Assembly (NCBI GenBank): GCA_913057945.1
Contig: CAJXOF010000001.1
Span: 1-64,000 of the forward strand
Direction: 5' to 3'
DNA from: an uncultured Hyphomonadaceae bacterium
Lineage (GTDB): Bacteria; Pseudomonadota; Alphaproteobacteria; Caulobacterales; Hyphomonadaceae
DNA: 64,000 nucleotides
The first letter of the stretch is position 1; every line of letters begins with the position of its first letter. The position numbers were made by a program, and so were the translations under genes. Positions 41,077-50,799 of this stretch are shown piece by piece. Under the pieces are notes generated by a model. It saw only the letters and a list, made by a program, of their open reading frames with translations. It was not told the origin of the DNA and did not search any database.

Positions 41077-43528
41077 GAGTAGTCTCCGTGGTTTGAGGGG
41101 ATGGGATCGGATCAGGTGTTTGGCCGAGCAGTTCGACGGCCCAATCGAGACCGCGACGGGCGAGCCAGGCTGCGGCGAAGCCGTCTCGTCCGTGTTCGGA
41201 GAGGATGTCGGTGATGGCGGCGTGATCGGTCTTCGACGATGCGGCCGTGAAGGCGAGCGCGACCTCGCCGAGACCGAGCGAGAAGAGCCGATTGCCGCGG
41301 CGCGACTGGCAGTAATAGTCCCGCTTCGGCATGGCCCGCGCGACGATCTCGATCTGGCGTTCATTGAGGCCGAAGCGGCGGTAGATGTCGGCGATCTGCG
41401 GCTCGAAGGCACGCTCGTTCGGCAGGAAGATGCGCGTTGGACAGCTCTCGATGATGGCGGGCGCAATCGCGGAATTGTCGATGTCGGCGAGCGATTGCGT
41501 GGCGAAGAGGACGGAGGCGTTCTTCTTCCTTAGAGTCTTAAGCCATTCGCGGAGCTGGCCGCCAAATGTCCCGTCATCGAGCGCGAGCCAGCCTTCATCG
41601 ACGATGATGAGGCTCGGACGTCCATCGAGGCGATCCTCGATCCGGTGGAACAGATAGGCGAGCACGGCCGGCGTCGCGGCCGATCCGATCAGCCCTTCGG
41701 TCTCGAAGGCCTGGAAATCGGCTGTTCCGAGTTCTTCTGTTTCGGCGTCGAGCAAACGCCCGAAGGGGCCGCCAAGACAGAATGGCGTGAGCGCCTGTTT
41801 GAGTTCGGTCGACTGCAACAGGACGGATAGCCCCGTGAGCGTTCGTTCTGCGACAGGCGCCGAGGCGAGCGAGGTCAGCGCCGACCAGAGATGATCCCGC
41901 GCGACCGGATCGATGGTGACGCCTTCTCGCGCGATCAGGCCGGACAGCCAGTCCTGCGCCCAGGCGCGTTCGCCGATATCGTCGATGTTGCGCAGCGGCT
42001 GAAGCTGGACGGCGGCTTCGTCATCCGAAAGCGCGCCGGCGAGATCCTGCCAGTCGCCACCACAGGCGACGGTCGCACAGCGGATCGAGCCGCCGAAGTC
42101 GAAGGCGAAGATCTGCGCGCCCGCATAGCGACGAAATTGCAGCGCCATCAACGCCAGCAACACGGATTTGCCCGACCCGGTCGGACCGACGACCAGCGTG
42201 TGCCCGACATCGCCGACATGGGGTGAAAAGCGGAACGGAGTCGAGCCTTCCGTCTCCGCGTAAAAGAGTGGAGGTCCGTCCAGATGATCATTGCGCGCCG
42301 GTCCTGCCCAGACTGCCGATATCGGGATCATGTGGACGAGATTGAGCGTGGAGACCGGCGGTTGACGGACATTGGCGTAGAGATGGCCGGGCAACGAGCC
42401 GAGCCACGCCTCGATGGCGTTCAAAGTCTCGGGCATGCAGGTGAAGTCACGACCCTGAATGACTTTTTCCGCCGCCTTTAGCTTGGCGTCCGCGACGGCT
42501 TCGTCCTCATCCCAGACGGTCAGCGTAGCGGTGATGTAGGCGGCGCCCGCTATGTCGGCGCCGAGCTCTTGCAAGGCTTCATCGGCGTCGGCGGCCTTGT
42601 TCGCCGCGTCGCTATCGAGCAGCGTCGACGCCTCATTGGTCATCACCTCTTTCAGGATCGCGGCGATGGATTTGCGCTTGGCGAACCATTGCCGGCGGAT
42701 GCGCGTCAGCAGTTTGGTCGCGTCGGTCTTGTCGAGGCAGATAGCGCGCGTGACCCAGCGATATTCGAAGGGTTGGCTATTGAGCTCATCCAGCAGTCCC
42801 GGCCATGTGGCCGTGGGGAATCCGATGATGGAGAGGCTGCGCAGATGCGCCCCGCCCAAACTCGGCGCCAACCCGCCGACAAGCGCGCTATCGGCCAGGA
42901 GCGCATCGAGATGCATCGGCGTTTCGGGCAAGCGCAGGCGTTGACGACGCGTCGACACGGTCGAATGCAGAAAGGTCAGTGTCTCTTCGTCTGAGAGCCA
43001 GGCGGCCTCCGGCATGAAGCCGTCGAGGAGATCGAGCAGGCGATCCGTTCGCGCCATAAAACTCTCGACATGCTCTCGCGGGTTGAGGCTGCTGTCGGGC
43101 GCGTCCTCATAGAGCCATCGTCCCGCGCGGCTCGTATCGTCGAGCGGCGGCATCCAGACGAAAGTCAGGAAGTAGCTGCTTTCGAAATGTCTGGACGCAT
43201 CTTCAAACTGGGCGCGTCGTTCCGCGTCCACGAGGGCGGAAACGGCATCGGGAAAATGTGAGAGCGGATAGTCGCGCGCCGGCGCCCGCTGCGCTTCGAC
43301 GAACACCGCCCAGCCCGATCCGAGCCGGCGAAGGGCGTTGTTGAGCCGGCTGGACACGGCGACGAGTTCTGACGGTGTCGCGGAGTCGAGGTCAGGCCCC
43401 CGAAACCGTGCGGTGCGTTGCAGACTGCCATCCTTGTTGAGGATGACGCCCTCCGCGACGAGCGCCGCCCACGGAAGAAAATCTGCCAATAGCGAGGCGG
43501 TCGAGCGATATTCGGCGAGGCGCATCAT
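41069..43528 (-). CDS. trbE: TrbE, VirB4-like T4SS ATPase
   Basis: An 819-residue VirB4 family ATPase. The N-terminal CagE/TrbE domain is followed by Walker A VVGPTGSGKSVLL (near residue 445) and Walker B SLIIVDEGWLAL (near 640), with the later motif LFATQSLADIDNS. It powers pilus assembly and substrate transfer at the inner membrane. It starts 3 bp after trbD. Confidence 0.94.
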   Translation of the reverse strand: MMRLAEYRSTASLLADFLPWAALVAEGVILNKDGSLQRTARFRGPDLDSATPSELVAVSSRLNNALRRLGSGWAVFVEAQRAPARDYPLSHFPDAVSALVDAERRAQFEDASRHFESSYFLTFVWMPPLDDTSRAGRWLYEDAPDSSLNPREHVESFMARTDRLLDLLDGFMPEAAWLSDEETLTFLHSTVSTRRQRLRLPETPMHLDALLADSALVGGLAPSLGGAHLRSLSIIGFPTATWPGLLDELNSQPFEYRWVTRAICLDKTDATKLLTRIRRQWFAKRKSIAAILKEVMTNEASTLLDSDAANKAADADEALQELGADIAGAAYITATLTVWDEDEAVADAKLKAAEKVIQGRDFTCMPETLNAIEAWLGSLPGHLYANVRQPPVSTLNLVHMIPISAVWAGPARNDHLDGPPLFYAETEGSTPFRFSPHVGDVGHTLVVGPTGSGKSVLLALMALQFRRYAGAQIFAFDFGGSIRCATVACGGDWQDLAGALSDDEAAVQLQPLRNIDDIGERAWAQDWLSGLIAREGVTIDPVARDHLWSALTSLASAPVAERTLTGLSVLLQSTELKQALTPFCLGGPFGRLLDAETEELGTADFQAFETEGLIGSAATPAVLAYLFHRIEDRLDGRPSLIIVDEGWLALDDGTFGGQLREWLKTLRKKNASVLFATQSLADIDNSAIAPAIIESCPTRIFLPNERAFEPQIADIYRRFGLNERQIEIVARAMPKRDYYCQSRRGNRLFSLGLGEVALAFTAASSKTDHAAITDILSEHGRDGFAAAWLARRGLDWAVELLGQTPDPIPSPQTTETTHA

Positions 43529-43531
43529 CGC

Positions 43532-43801
43532 TCAGACTCCGAACCAGGTTGGGAAACGAAGATGCCGGCGCGCAACATCGACGATCTGGGCATCACGTTT
43601 TGCGGCCCAGACCGCGAGGAGATGGCCGACAAGCCAGAGTGCGATCCCGACCACCCAGAGCCTAAGGCCAAGTCCGACGGCTGCTGCGAGCGTGCCGTTG
43701 GCGATGGCGACCGTGCGGGGCGCGCCGCCGAGCAGGATCGGTTCGACCAGGGCGCGGTGGACGGGCGCGTAAAAGCCCGGAATGTCGGCCAGCTCGCGCA
43801 T
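43532..43801 (-). CDS. trbD: TrbD, VirB3-like T4SS protein
   Basis: An 89-residue inner-membrane protein with the family start GFYAPVHRALVEPILLGGAP and two hydrophobic segments (VGLGLRLWVVGIALWLVGHL region). TrbD/VirB3 works with TrbE. It shares one base with trbC. Confidence 0.9.
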   Translation of the reverse strand: MRELADIPGFYAPVHRALVEPILLGGAPRTVAIANGTLAAAVGLGLRLWVVGIALWLVGHLLAVWAAKRDAQIVDVARRHLRFPTWFGV

Positions 43802-44130
43802 CAGATCAGCGCTCCGCCGCCGAACGAGAAGAATGACAGGAAGAAGCTCGACGCCGCGAAGGCGATGGAGAGGCCGAAGACGATCTGCACGAGGCGGCGA
43901 AAACCGCCGGAGGTGTCGCCGAAGGCGAGCGTCAGTCCTGTGACGATGATGATGATCACCGCGACGATCTTGGCGACCGGCCCTTCAATGGATTCCAGGA
44001 TTGACTGGAGCGGCGCCTCCCAGGGCATGCCCGAGCCCGCCGCATGGGCGGGCGCGACGAGCAAAAGGCTGAACGCGAGCGCCGTCGCGTAAAGCGGCCA
44101 GCGCGGATAGAGAATTGTGGTTTTGGTCAT
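43801..44130 (-). CDS. trbC: TrbC, VirB2-like pilin
   Basis: A 109-residue prepilin with a signal peptide (cleavage near APAHAAG) and two hydrophobic helices (VAKIVAVIIIIVTGLTLAFG and IVFGLSIAFAASSFFLSFF). It is the major conjugative pilus subunit and may be cyclised after trimming, as in RP4. It overlaps trbB by four bases. Confidence 0.9.
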   Translation of the reverse strand: MTKTTILYPRWPLYATALAFSLLLVAPAHAAGSGMPWEAPLQSILESIEGPVAKIVAVIIIIVTGLTLAFGDTSGGFRRLVQIVFGLSIAFAASSFFLSFFSFGGGALI

Positions 44131-45110
44131 GGATGGTCTCCTGTCCTGGGGTGAAGAAGCGGTTGGATCTGGTAGTCCCCGGTCGCATCGAGGCCCTCGA
44201 CGCGGGCGAGTTCGGAAAGTCGGCGCGCCGATCCGCGCCCCGAGAGGACGGCGATCAGGTCGATTGTCTCGGCGATCATCGCGCGGGGCACGGTGATGAC
44301 GGCTTCCTGGATGAGCTGTTCGAGGCGGCGCAGCGCGCCGAGCGCTGAACCGGCATGGATGGTGCCGATGCCGCCGGGATGGCCGGTGCCCCAGGCTTTG
44401 AGGAGATCGAGCGCCTCAGCCCCGCGCACCTCGCCGATGGGGATGCGGTCAGGCCGCAGGCGCAGCGAGGAGCGAACGAGATCGGAAAGCGACGCGACGC
44501 CATCCTTGGTCCGCAGAGCGACAAGGTTCGGCGTCAGGCATTGGAGCTCGCGTGTGTCCTCGATCAGAACGACGCGGTCGGAGGATTTGGCGACTTCCGC
44601 CAGCAATGCATTGGTGAGCGTGGTCTTGCCGGTCGAGGTGCCGCCAGCGACAAGGATGTTGGCGCGGGATGTGATGGCGTCGCACAATGCCGCCGCCGCA
44701 TCGTCTGGCATGATCTCGGCGCGGACATAGTCTTCGAGTGTGAAGACCGCGACGGCCGGCTTGCGGATCGCGAAGACCGGGGCGGCGACCACAGGCGGCA
44801 GAAGCCCCTCGAACCGCTCCCTTGTTCCCGGCAGCTCCGCGGACACACGCGGAGCGCCAGCATGAACCTCTGCGCCGACATGGTGCGCAACCAGACGGAC
44901 GATGCGTTCGCCGTCAGCGACGGAAAGCTCTTCGCCGGTGTCGGCGAGGCCTTCGCTCAGGCGGTCGACCCAGAGGCGGCCATCCGGATTGAGCATCACC
45001 TCGACAACCGCAGGGTCTTCGAGCCATGCGGCGACGTCGGCCCCCAGAGCGGTTCTGAGCATGCGCGCGCCACGGGCGAGCGCTTCGGATTTGAATGTAT
45101 GGACGGTCAT
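44127..45110 (-). CDS. trbB: TrbB, VirB11-like T4SS ATPase
   Basis: A 327-residue VirB11-type hexameric ATPase: Walker [17 protein letters not shown] near residue 154, the Asp-box [12 protein letters not shown], and [20 protein letters not shown] with the Walker B/His-box region. It is the first gene of the trbBCDEJ-K-LFGI operon. A 162-bp intergenic region separates it from the copG-like gene. Confidence 0.94.
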   Translation of the reverse strand: MTVHTFKSEALARGARMLRTALGADVAAWLEDPAVVEVMLNPDGRLWVDRLSEGLADTGEELSVADGERIVRLVAHHVGAEVHAGAPRVSAELPGTRERFEGLLPPVVAAPVFAIRKPAVAVFTLEDYVRAEIMPDDAAAALCDAITSRANILVAGGTSTGKTTLTNALLAEVAKSSDRVVLIEDTRELQCLTPNLVALRTKDGVASLSDLVRSSLRLRPDRIPIGEVRGAEALDLLKAWGTGHPGGIGTIHAGSALGALRRLEQLIQEAVITVPRAMIAETIDLIAVLSGRGSARRLSELARVEGLDATGDYQIQPLLHPRTGDHP

Positions 45111-45186
45111 TGGCGGCCCCGCATTGGATTACGGGGTCGATCAAGAAGACCTTTAAAGGCTGATCGGCAACAGCCTTGAAGGCGTA

Positions 45187-45196
45187 GTAGTACTAC
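45187..45196. promoter_or_regulatory. Palindrome in the trb promoter region
   Basis: GTAGTACTAC is a perfect 10-bp palindrome about 80 bp before trbB, in the only sizeable gap between the traG-copG genes and trbB. It could bind the neighbouring ribbon-helix-helix protein. No further promoter element was resolved. Confidence 0.35.
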
Positions 45197-45272
45197 GGCG
45201 CGCAACGGCAGGAGAAAGCGAAAAACGGTCGAAACAGTTCACTTCAAAATACCTGGGAAACAGGCTGTAGAT

Positions 45273-45686
45273 TTACTCTTTCGGTGTGAAATCTTGCGAC
45301 ACTTCTTTGGCGAAGGTGTTACCCTTTGCGAGCCGCCGACCGAGCGTTTCTACAAAGCCTTCATACCGCTCGCGGCCTTTCGCCTGCGCGGCATCGCGCA
45401 TCGTATCTGGCAATGGCGGAGTCGTCGTGAGCCAGAACCGGATGAACAAGGCTATCGCATCGTTGCCGATCGTCACGTCGCGTTCGAGCCGTTCGACGGC
45501 GCGGGTCAGCCGGTCGAGACGTCGCGTAATCGCAGCCTCGCGCTGATCCGCAGCGTCGGGGGAAAGGTAGGAGGCAAGCGCCGCTTCCACGATCTGGGAT
45601 TTCGAAACTTTGCGCCGCGCCGCCAGCGTGTCGAGCTCCGCTGATAAAGCTGGATCGAAATACACATTGAGCCGATCTTTCTTCAT
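45273..45686 (-). CDS. CopG-family ribbon-helix-helix regulator
   Basis: A 137-residue protein with an N-terminal RHH fold (RLNVYFDPALSAELDTLAAR, then VSKSQIVEAALASYL) followed by a helical region that includes ERLERDVTIGNDAIALFIRF and a short charged tail. Genes of this type sit between traG and trbB in alphaproteobacterial elements and probably regulate the trb operon. It starts 8 bp after traG. Confidence 0.87.
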   Translation of the reverse strand: MKKDRLNVYFDPALSAELDTLAARRKVSKSQIVEAALASYLSPDAADQREAAITRRLDRLTRAVERLERDVTIGNDAIALFIRFWLTTTPPLPDTMRDAAQAKGRERYEGFVETLGRRLAKGNTFAKEVSQDFTPKE

Positions 45687-45694
45687 GGCGGGCC

Positions 45695-47704
45695 TCAAAG
45701 TTCGATGCCGTCATCGGGATCAAGCGAGGCCTGCCGGGCGATGCTGCGGAATCGGCCCTGCATCTGGCGAGCCCGCTGAGCGTCATCATCCGTTTCATCA
45801 TCGAGACCCGCGAACTCTTCTCGCGCAGATGGTGCCGGCTCCGGCGCGATGTCTTCATGCTCGGGCAGTTCCGGCTCACGGCGAATGCCGCCGTCTGCAT
45901 CTTCGCCCGCATCGCTGGAGGCCCTCTTCCTTGGCTTTGGCGCGGCGACGGGTGCGCGGTCACTCCAATCATCTGCCTGCAACTCTTTCGATACGGTCGG
46001 TTCGGCCATCAGTTTGGGCGGTGACAGGATGCGTGTCTTGAGCTGTGGGTCGGTATAGTAGCGCGCCTTTTTGCCCCGGACCGGCGGCGCGCCGGAGACG
46101 AGCACGATTTCATCATCCGGCGGTAATTGCATGATCTCGCCGGGAGTCAGCAAAGGCCGCGCGGTCTCCTGCCGGGAGACCATGAGATGGCCAAGCCAGG
46201 GCGACAATCTGTGCCCGGCATAGTTCTTCATTGCCCGCATCTCGGTCGCCGTGCCGAGGGCATCGGACACGCGCTTGGCAGTACGTTCGTCATTGGTCGC
46301 GAAGCTCACCCGGACATGGCAGTTGTCGAGGATGGCGTTGTTCTGGCCATAGGCTTTCTCGATCTGATTGAGGGACTGCGCGATGAGGAAGGCCTTCAAT
46401 CCATAGCCCGCCATGAACGCGAGCTGGCTTTCGAAGAAGTCGAGCCGCCCGAGCGCCGGAAATTCGTCGAGCATCAGCAACAGGCGATGGCGCTTGCGAT
46501 TGGCGTTCAACTCTTCTGTCAGCCTACGTCCGATCTGGTTCAGCACAAGCCGGACGAGCGGCTTTGTGCGGCTGATGTCGGAGGGCGGCACGACGAGATA
46601 GAGCGTGGTCGGCCGCGCGCCAGAGACCAGATCCTTGATCCGCCAGTCGCAGCGGCTCGTGACCCTGGCGACGACGGGATCGCGATAGAGGCCCAGAAAA
46701 CTCATCGCCGTAGACAGAACACCGGAGCGTTCGTTTTCCGACTTGTTGAGGAGTTCGCGCGCCACCTGCGCCACGACCGGATGCGGCCGGTCGCCAAGAT
46801 GCGGTGTGCGCATCATCGCCGCGAGCGTCGCCTCGATCGGCCGGCCCGGATCAGAGAGGAAGGCGGCGACGCCGGCGAGCGTCTTGTCCGCCTCGGCGTA
46901 GAGGACATGGAGGATCGCGCCGACGAGCAGCGAATGGCTAGTCTTCTCCCAATGGTTCCGGCGTTCGAGCAGACCTTCCGGATCGACGAGGATGTCGGCG
47001 ACGTTCTGGACGTCGCGTACTTCGCTGTCGCCGCGCCGGACTTCGAGCAGTGGATTGTAGGCCGCGCTCTTCGCGTCGGTCGGATCGAACAGGATGGTGC
47101 GGGTGAACCGCGCCCGCCACCCGGCGGTGAGCAGCCAATTCTCTCCCTTGATGTCATGGACGATGGCCGAGCCCGGCCAGGTCAGGAGACTCGGGACGAC
47201 GAGGCCGACGCCCTTGCCCGAGCGGGTTGGCGCGAAGCAGAGCACATGCTCCGGGCCGTCATGCCGGAGGTAGTGGTTCTCGAAGCGGCCAAGCACGACG
47301 CCGTCCGCGGCAAGCAACCCGGACGATTCAACGTCCTTCCGCTCCGCCCATCGGGCTGAGCCGTAGGTGGTTACGTCGCGCGCCTCGCGAGCCCGGAGGA
47401 CGGAGAGGAAAATCGCGACACCGATCGCGGCGATCCCGCCGCTGCCGGCAATGATCGCGCCTTCGACGAACACACGCGGCGCATAGGCGTCGTAGAAATA
47501 CCACCAGACGAAGAAGCTCCAGGGCGGATAGATCGGCCATCCGAGAATGTCCGTCGTCGGCGCGCCGAGCTGAGGCTGAAAGCCGAGCCGCCATGCGGTC
47601 CACTGTGTTGCGGTCCAGATGAAACCGACCACAACGAGCGAGACGATGATGATCTGGCCCCAGAGGATTTTGGTGGCCTGTGTTGGCTGTGTCTTGATCG
47701 GCAT
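45695..47704 (-). CDS. traG: TraG/VirD4 coupling protein
   Basis: A 669-residue type IV coupling protein. It has two to three N-terminal transmembrane helices (IIIVSLVVVGFIWTATQW and others), Walker A FAPTRSGKGVGLVVPSLL near residue 155, and Walker B LLLMLDEFPALGRLDF near 414, with GLKAFLIAQSLNQI after it. An acidic, Pro-rich tail follows. It links the relaxosome to the T4SS. The start at 47704 is 23 bp after the relaxase stop; 44 upstream codons overlap the relaxase and were dropped. Confidence 0.94.
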   Translation of the reverse strand: MPIKTQPTQATKILWGQIIIVSLVVVGFIWTATQWTAWRLGFQPQLGAPTTDILGWPIYPPWSFFVWWYFYDAYAPRVFVEGAIIAGSGGIAAIGVAIFLSVLRAREARDVTTYGSARWAERKDVESSGLLAADGVVLGRFENHYLRHDGPEHVLCFAPTRSGKGVGLVVPSLLTWPGSAIVHDIKGENWLLTAGWRARFTRTILFDPTDAKSAAYNPLLEVRRGDSEVRDVQNVADILVDPEGLLERRNHWEKTSHSLLVGAILHVLYAEADKTLAGVAAFLSDPGRPIEATLAAMMRTPHLGDRPHPVVAQVARELLNKSENERSGVLSTAMSFLGLYRDPVVARVTSRCDWRIKDLVSGARPTTLYLVVPPSDISRTKPLVRLVLNQIGRRLTEELNANRKRHRLLLMLDEFPALGRLDFFESQLAFMAGYGLKAFLIAQSLNQIEKAYGQNNAILDNCHVRVSFATNDERTAKRVSDALGTATEMRAMKNYAGHRLSPWLGHLMVSRQETARPLLTPGEIMQLPPDDEIVLVSGAPPVRGKKARYYTDPQLKTRILSPPKLMAEPTVSKELQADDWSDRAPVAAPKPRKRASSDAGEDADGGIRREPELPEHEDIAPEPAPSAREEFAGLDDETDDDAQRARQMQGRFRSIARQASLDPDDGIEL

Positions 47705-47727
47705 GTCTTTTCCTTCCGGGGTGATGC

Positions 47728-49485
47728 TCAGATGCCAAGCCCGCGCTTGCGGCCGAGGCTCCAGTCGATCCCACCACCCGGCGTCATCGTTCCCGTCACG
47801 GTCTGGCCGAGATGGCGTTCGAGCTGGGGTTTCCACGGGACGAGTTCGAAGCCGAGGCCGCTATCGACCATGGCGAAACGGCCTGAGGCGAGATCGAGAC
47901 GCCGGCGATAGGTTCCCGAGATGCGATCGCCTTCTGCAGAATTTCTGCGAAGCAAGCCTGTCTCGGTTTCGACACGCGCCGCCGCAGCGTCGAGCTCTCG
48001 TTCGCGCAGCGTCTTCAGGAGGTCGCGGGCGAAGGTGACGCGCCGACCATTTCTGGTCGCGAGCCCCTCGGCGACGAGATGATCGGCGCGCCGGTCGAGC
48101 GCTTCGCGAACTTCGGCGCCGAAGCCGCCCATGCTGAGCGGCGCCTGGGTCTTGGCGAGTTGCAGCCGATCGAGCCAGGTCGCACCACTCGCGCCGATTT
48201 GGGTTTCGAGGTTGAGGTCGGAGCGGCCGACAAGGGCCATGCGCTGACGGCCGCCATTGTCCGAGCGCCAGACCCGCGTCTCGACAATCCCGCCTTCGGG
48301 CGTGTCGCCCGTGGCGTCGAGATCGTTGAAGCGCAGATGATGGACGCTGCCGTCCACGGCGTCGATCACGGCATAGGCCTCGCCGCGCAACTCGTCATGC
48401 AGCCCGCGCTCGACCAACCGTCCAAGTACTGGGGCAGTCGGTGTGTCCTCAATCGCGAAGTCCGTTTGTGCGCGCCCTGGTCCGCCGGACATGGCGCGGT
48501 GCATGGTCTTGATGATGTCGCCACGCTCGGCGAGATCGCGCAGCGTTTCCTGTGCGCCCGGTTTCAGAGACCAAACCGCCGGGGCGAGCCTGTCGGCGAG
48601 GCCGAGCCCTTCCAGCGTCTGGGCGCGACCAATAAGGAGTTTGCGCAGCTCCGGATCGCGCGGTTCCGGGGAGCCGGGACGCAGATCAGCAACCCCGGCA
48701 CCGTCATCGGCGAGCCCCTGGAGCGCGCGGTCAAGACCCGTCCAGCGTTCGGCTTTCACCTCCGCCTGAAGTTCGGATGCGATCTCCTGCTCGGCGCGCG
48801 GCCCGAGCTCCAGTTCGACCAGTTGCTCGGCGCGGCTGCGGAACCCTCGGCTGATATAGTCGCGGGCGATGACGAGGTCCTTGCCGTTATCGGCTCGGCC
48901 CCGCACGAGAACATGGATGTGCGGATTGTCGGTGTTCCAATGATCGACGCCGATCCAGTCAAGCTTCGTGCCGAGATCGCGCTCGGCCTGGCTCATCAGG
49001 TCGCGTGTGTAGGCGCGCAGGTCTTCGAGGCGGTCGGCGTCTTCAGGCGAGACGATGAAGCGGAAATGATGCCGGTCCTCTTCGCATCGCTCTGCGAAAG
49101 CGCGATCATCGACGCTGTCTGCTTCGGCGTTGAACATGCCCGCATCACGCCCGTCACGGGTCACGCCTTCACGCTTCAGATAGGCGATGTGTTTGGCGAG
49201 CGGGGCGGAACGGAAACGTGCGCCACGATGACGGACGACGCGCGCTTTGATGACGACGCGCCGCTGGGTGCGTGACAGTCCGCGCGCTGCGCCGGCGAAA
49301 CGGCCCCGGCCGAATTGCGATCCGCGCCCGCGTCCTTTCGAACCGTTCAGCTTGTATCCGGTGTGTCCGGCCTTGCGGGCGGCGCCCATTACCTGGCCGA
49401 CAAAGCTTTGCGCCTTCCGGGCGCTTGTCCCCTTGTTGCGGATGCGGCCGGGCCGGATGCGCATGTCATTATCGCGGTCGCTCAT
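47728..49485 (-). CDS. VirD2-like relaxase (DUF3363 type)
   Basis: A 585-residue relaxase. A basic N-terminus precedes the relaxase fold, with the His-triad WNTDNPHIHVLVRG and KHIAYLKREGVTRDG upstream. The C-terminal half is the DUF3363 region found in this family. It would nick oriT and lead the strand into the recipient. The ATG at 49485 lies behind a 247-bp non-coding gap that contains an inverted repeat and may hold oriT. The nucleophilic tyrosine was not assigned. Confidence 0.9.
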   Translation of the reverse strand: MSDRDNDMRIRPGRIRNKGTSARKAQSFVGQVMGAARKAGHTGYKLNGSKGRGRGSQFGRGRFAGAARGLSRTQRRVVIKARVVRHRGARFRSAPLAKHIAYLKREGVTRDGRDAGMFNAEADSVDDRAFAERCEEDRHHFRFIVSPEDADRLEDLRAYTRDLMSQAERDLGTKLDWIGVDHWNTDNPHIHVLVRGRADNGKDLVIARDYISRGFRSRAEQLVELELGPRAEQEIASELQAEVKAERWTGLDRALQGLADDGAGVADLRPGSPEPRDPELRKLLIGRAQTLEGLGLADRLAPAVWSLKPGAQETLRDLAERGDIIKTMHRAMSGGPGRAQTDFAIEDTPTAPVLGRLVERGLHDELRGEAYAVIDAVDGSVHHLRFNDLDATGDTPEGGIVETRVWRSDNGGRQRMALVGRSDLNLETQIGASGATWLDRLQLAKTQAPLSMGGFGAEVREALDRRADHLVAEGLATRNGRRVTFARDLLKTLRERELDAAAARVETETGLLRRNSAEGDRISGTYRRRLDLASGRFAMVDSGLGFELVPWKPQLERHLGQTVTGTMTPGGGIDWSLGRKRGLGI

Positions 49486-49732
49486 GACAAAGCGCCCGCT
49501 TGAAAGCGCGCGGCACGGTGAAACCCGCATAAAAACAGTGGGTTGAGCCGTGGGGCGGCACTGTGCCCATGACCGCAGCGGGCGAAATACCCAACAACAA
49601 CAACGACATAGCGCGTATCCGTGCCGCGCCTTTTATCTCGCCCTCCCGTTGTTGTTGCGCCTTCCGTCCCCGTCCTCCCTCCCGGAAACACGCCATCGCG
49701 CGACGGACCGCGCGAGAGTGCGATCAGCGGGA
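49486..49732. other. Non-coding gap, candidate oriT
   Basis: The gap between the transglycosylase and relaxase genes holds an inverted repeat: CAACAACAACAAC (49592-49604) against GTTGTTGTTG (49648-49657). Between them GCGTATCCGTGCCGCG (about 49613-49628) resembles, but does not equal, the YATCCTG nic core of RP4-type oriT sites. No gene is supported here. Confidence 0.4.
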
Positions 49733-50416
49733 TCATCGCCGATCCCCGTTTCCAGTTGGCGGGAACAGACCGTCCGATGCGCCGGATGTGTGTGAAGGAA
49801 AAGTGCCTGCGCCACTGCTCAGATGCGTTTCATCAGCAGGCGTTTGTCGGTCGGTACGAGCGGAAAAGAGCGGCGCCGCGCGCCAGTCCACGGTCAGAAT
49901 TGCGCTCGGTTCTCGCCGTTCTGCTGCAACCGACGCGCCGAGGAGCGGCGCCAACGCCGCAACATAATCGCGGGTTTCTCGGGGCAACGGTCGGCCTGTA
50001 GCTAGATGCTCGGCATAGCGTGTCGGTCCCGCATTGTAGGCGGCGAGGAAGCCCGGCGATCCGAAGCGGTCATGCAGTTCACGGAGATAAGCGGCGCCCG
50101 CCAGAATGTTGTCGCGAGGATCGAACGGGTCGCGCCCCAGACCGTAACGCGCGCGCAGCTCATCCCAGGTATCGGGCATGATCTGCATCAGCCCCATCGC
50201 GCCTTTTTCGCTGACGGCGCGCACGTCGCCGGCGCTTTCCCTGCGCATGACAGCGAGGATCCAACGCGCCGGGAAGCCGAAGCGCTGCGCAGCTTCGGCG
50301 ATATAGGCAGCATAGGAATTGCCGCCTTGTTCCGTCCTGGAGGACGCGGTCTCTGCTGATACGGCGTGAGAGACAACCACGCCGGAGAGCAGACCGCAGA
50401 GGAGGAACTTCGCCAT
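49733..50416 (-). CDS. Lytic transglycosylase (SLT family)
   Basis: A 227-residue secreted transglycosylase. It has a signal peptide (MAKFLLCGLLSGVVVSHAVS) and the SLT motifs MRRESAGDVRAVS with the catalytic Glu, GAMGLMQIMPDTW, NILAGAAYLRELHDRFGSPG and AAYNAGP. It makes a local hole in peptidoglycan for the mating apparatus. An in-frame ATG at 50452 would overlap the DUF736 gene; 50416 is preferred for the signal peptide. Confidence 0.9.
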   Translation of the reverse strand: MAKFLLCGLLSGVVVSHAVSAETASSRTEQGGNSYAAYIAEAAQRFGFPARWILAVMRRESAGDVRAVSEKGAMGLMQIMPDTWDELRARYGLGRDPFDPRDNILAGAAYLRELHDRFGSPGFLAAYNAGPTRYAEHLATGRPLPRETRDYVAALAPLLGASVAAERREPSAILTVDWRAAPLFSARTDRQTPADETHLSSGAGTFPSHTSGASDGLFPPTGNGDRR

Positions 50417-50438
50417 AATAGCGCAGCGCCGAGACGGT

Positions 50439-50786
50439 CTAGCCGCGCTCATCGCGTTTCTCGGGGCGCTTTGCGGGGCGGTTCCAATAGAGCGCCCAAT
50501 GTCCGTCCTCGGCGTCGGTCTTGAAGAGATTGGCGCGGATCGGAAATGCGAAGGTCGGGTCGTCGATCTGCAAAGAGATGTATTCACCAGCCTTCTCGCC
50601 GGTGCGTTTCCAGCCGGCGCCGATCTCCGGTCCGTCGTGATCGCCGTGATGGATGCGATAGTCGGGCGCGTTTTCGCTGTCCGACGATGTTGCCGGGACG
50701 AGGGTGAGTTCTCGGTAGAGAATGAGCGTGTGAAGGCGTCCGGTGAAGCCGGTTTCTGTGCGGGTGAATTGACCGATCTGAGCCAT
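50439..50786 (-). CDS. DUF736 family protein (copy 1)
   Basis: A 115-residue DUF736 protein: MAQIGQFTRTETGFTGRLHT, APDYRIHHG, GAGWKRTGEKAGEYISLQID and PIRANLF. It is ubiquitous in alphaproteobacterial conjugative elements and of unknown function. GAAAGGAAC precedes the ATG. It lies between traF and the transglycosylase gene. A second paralogue is at 53984-54316. Confidence 0.9.
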   Translation of the reverse strand: MAQIGQFTRTETGFTGRLHTLILYRELTLVPATSSDSENAPDYRIHHGDHDGPEIGAGWKRTGEKAGEYISLQIDDPTFAFPIRANLFKTDAEDGHWALYWNRPAKRPEKRDERG

Positions 50787-50799
50787 GGGGCAGTTCCTT

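Noticed and set aside
46127..47359. A plus-strand frame of 410 codons
   Set aside because: It is antisense to the TraG coupling protein gene, which has clear Walker motifs.
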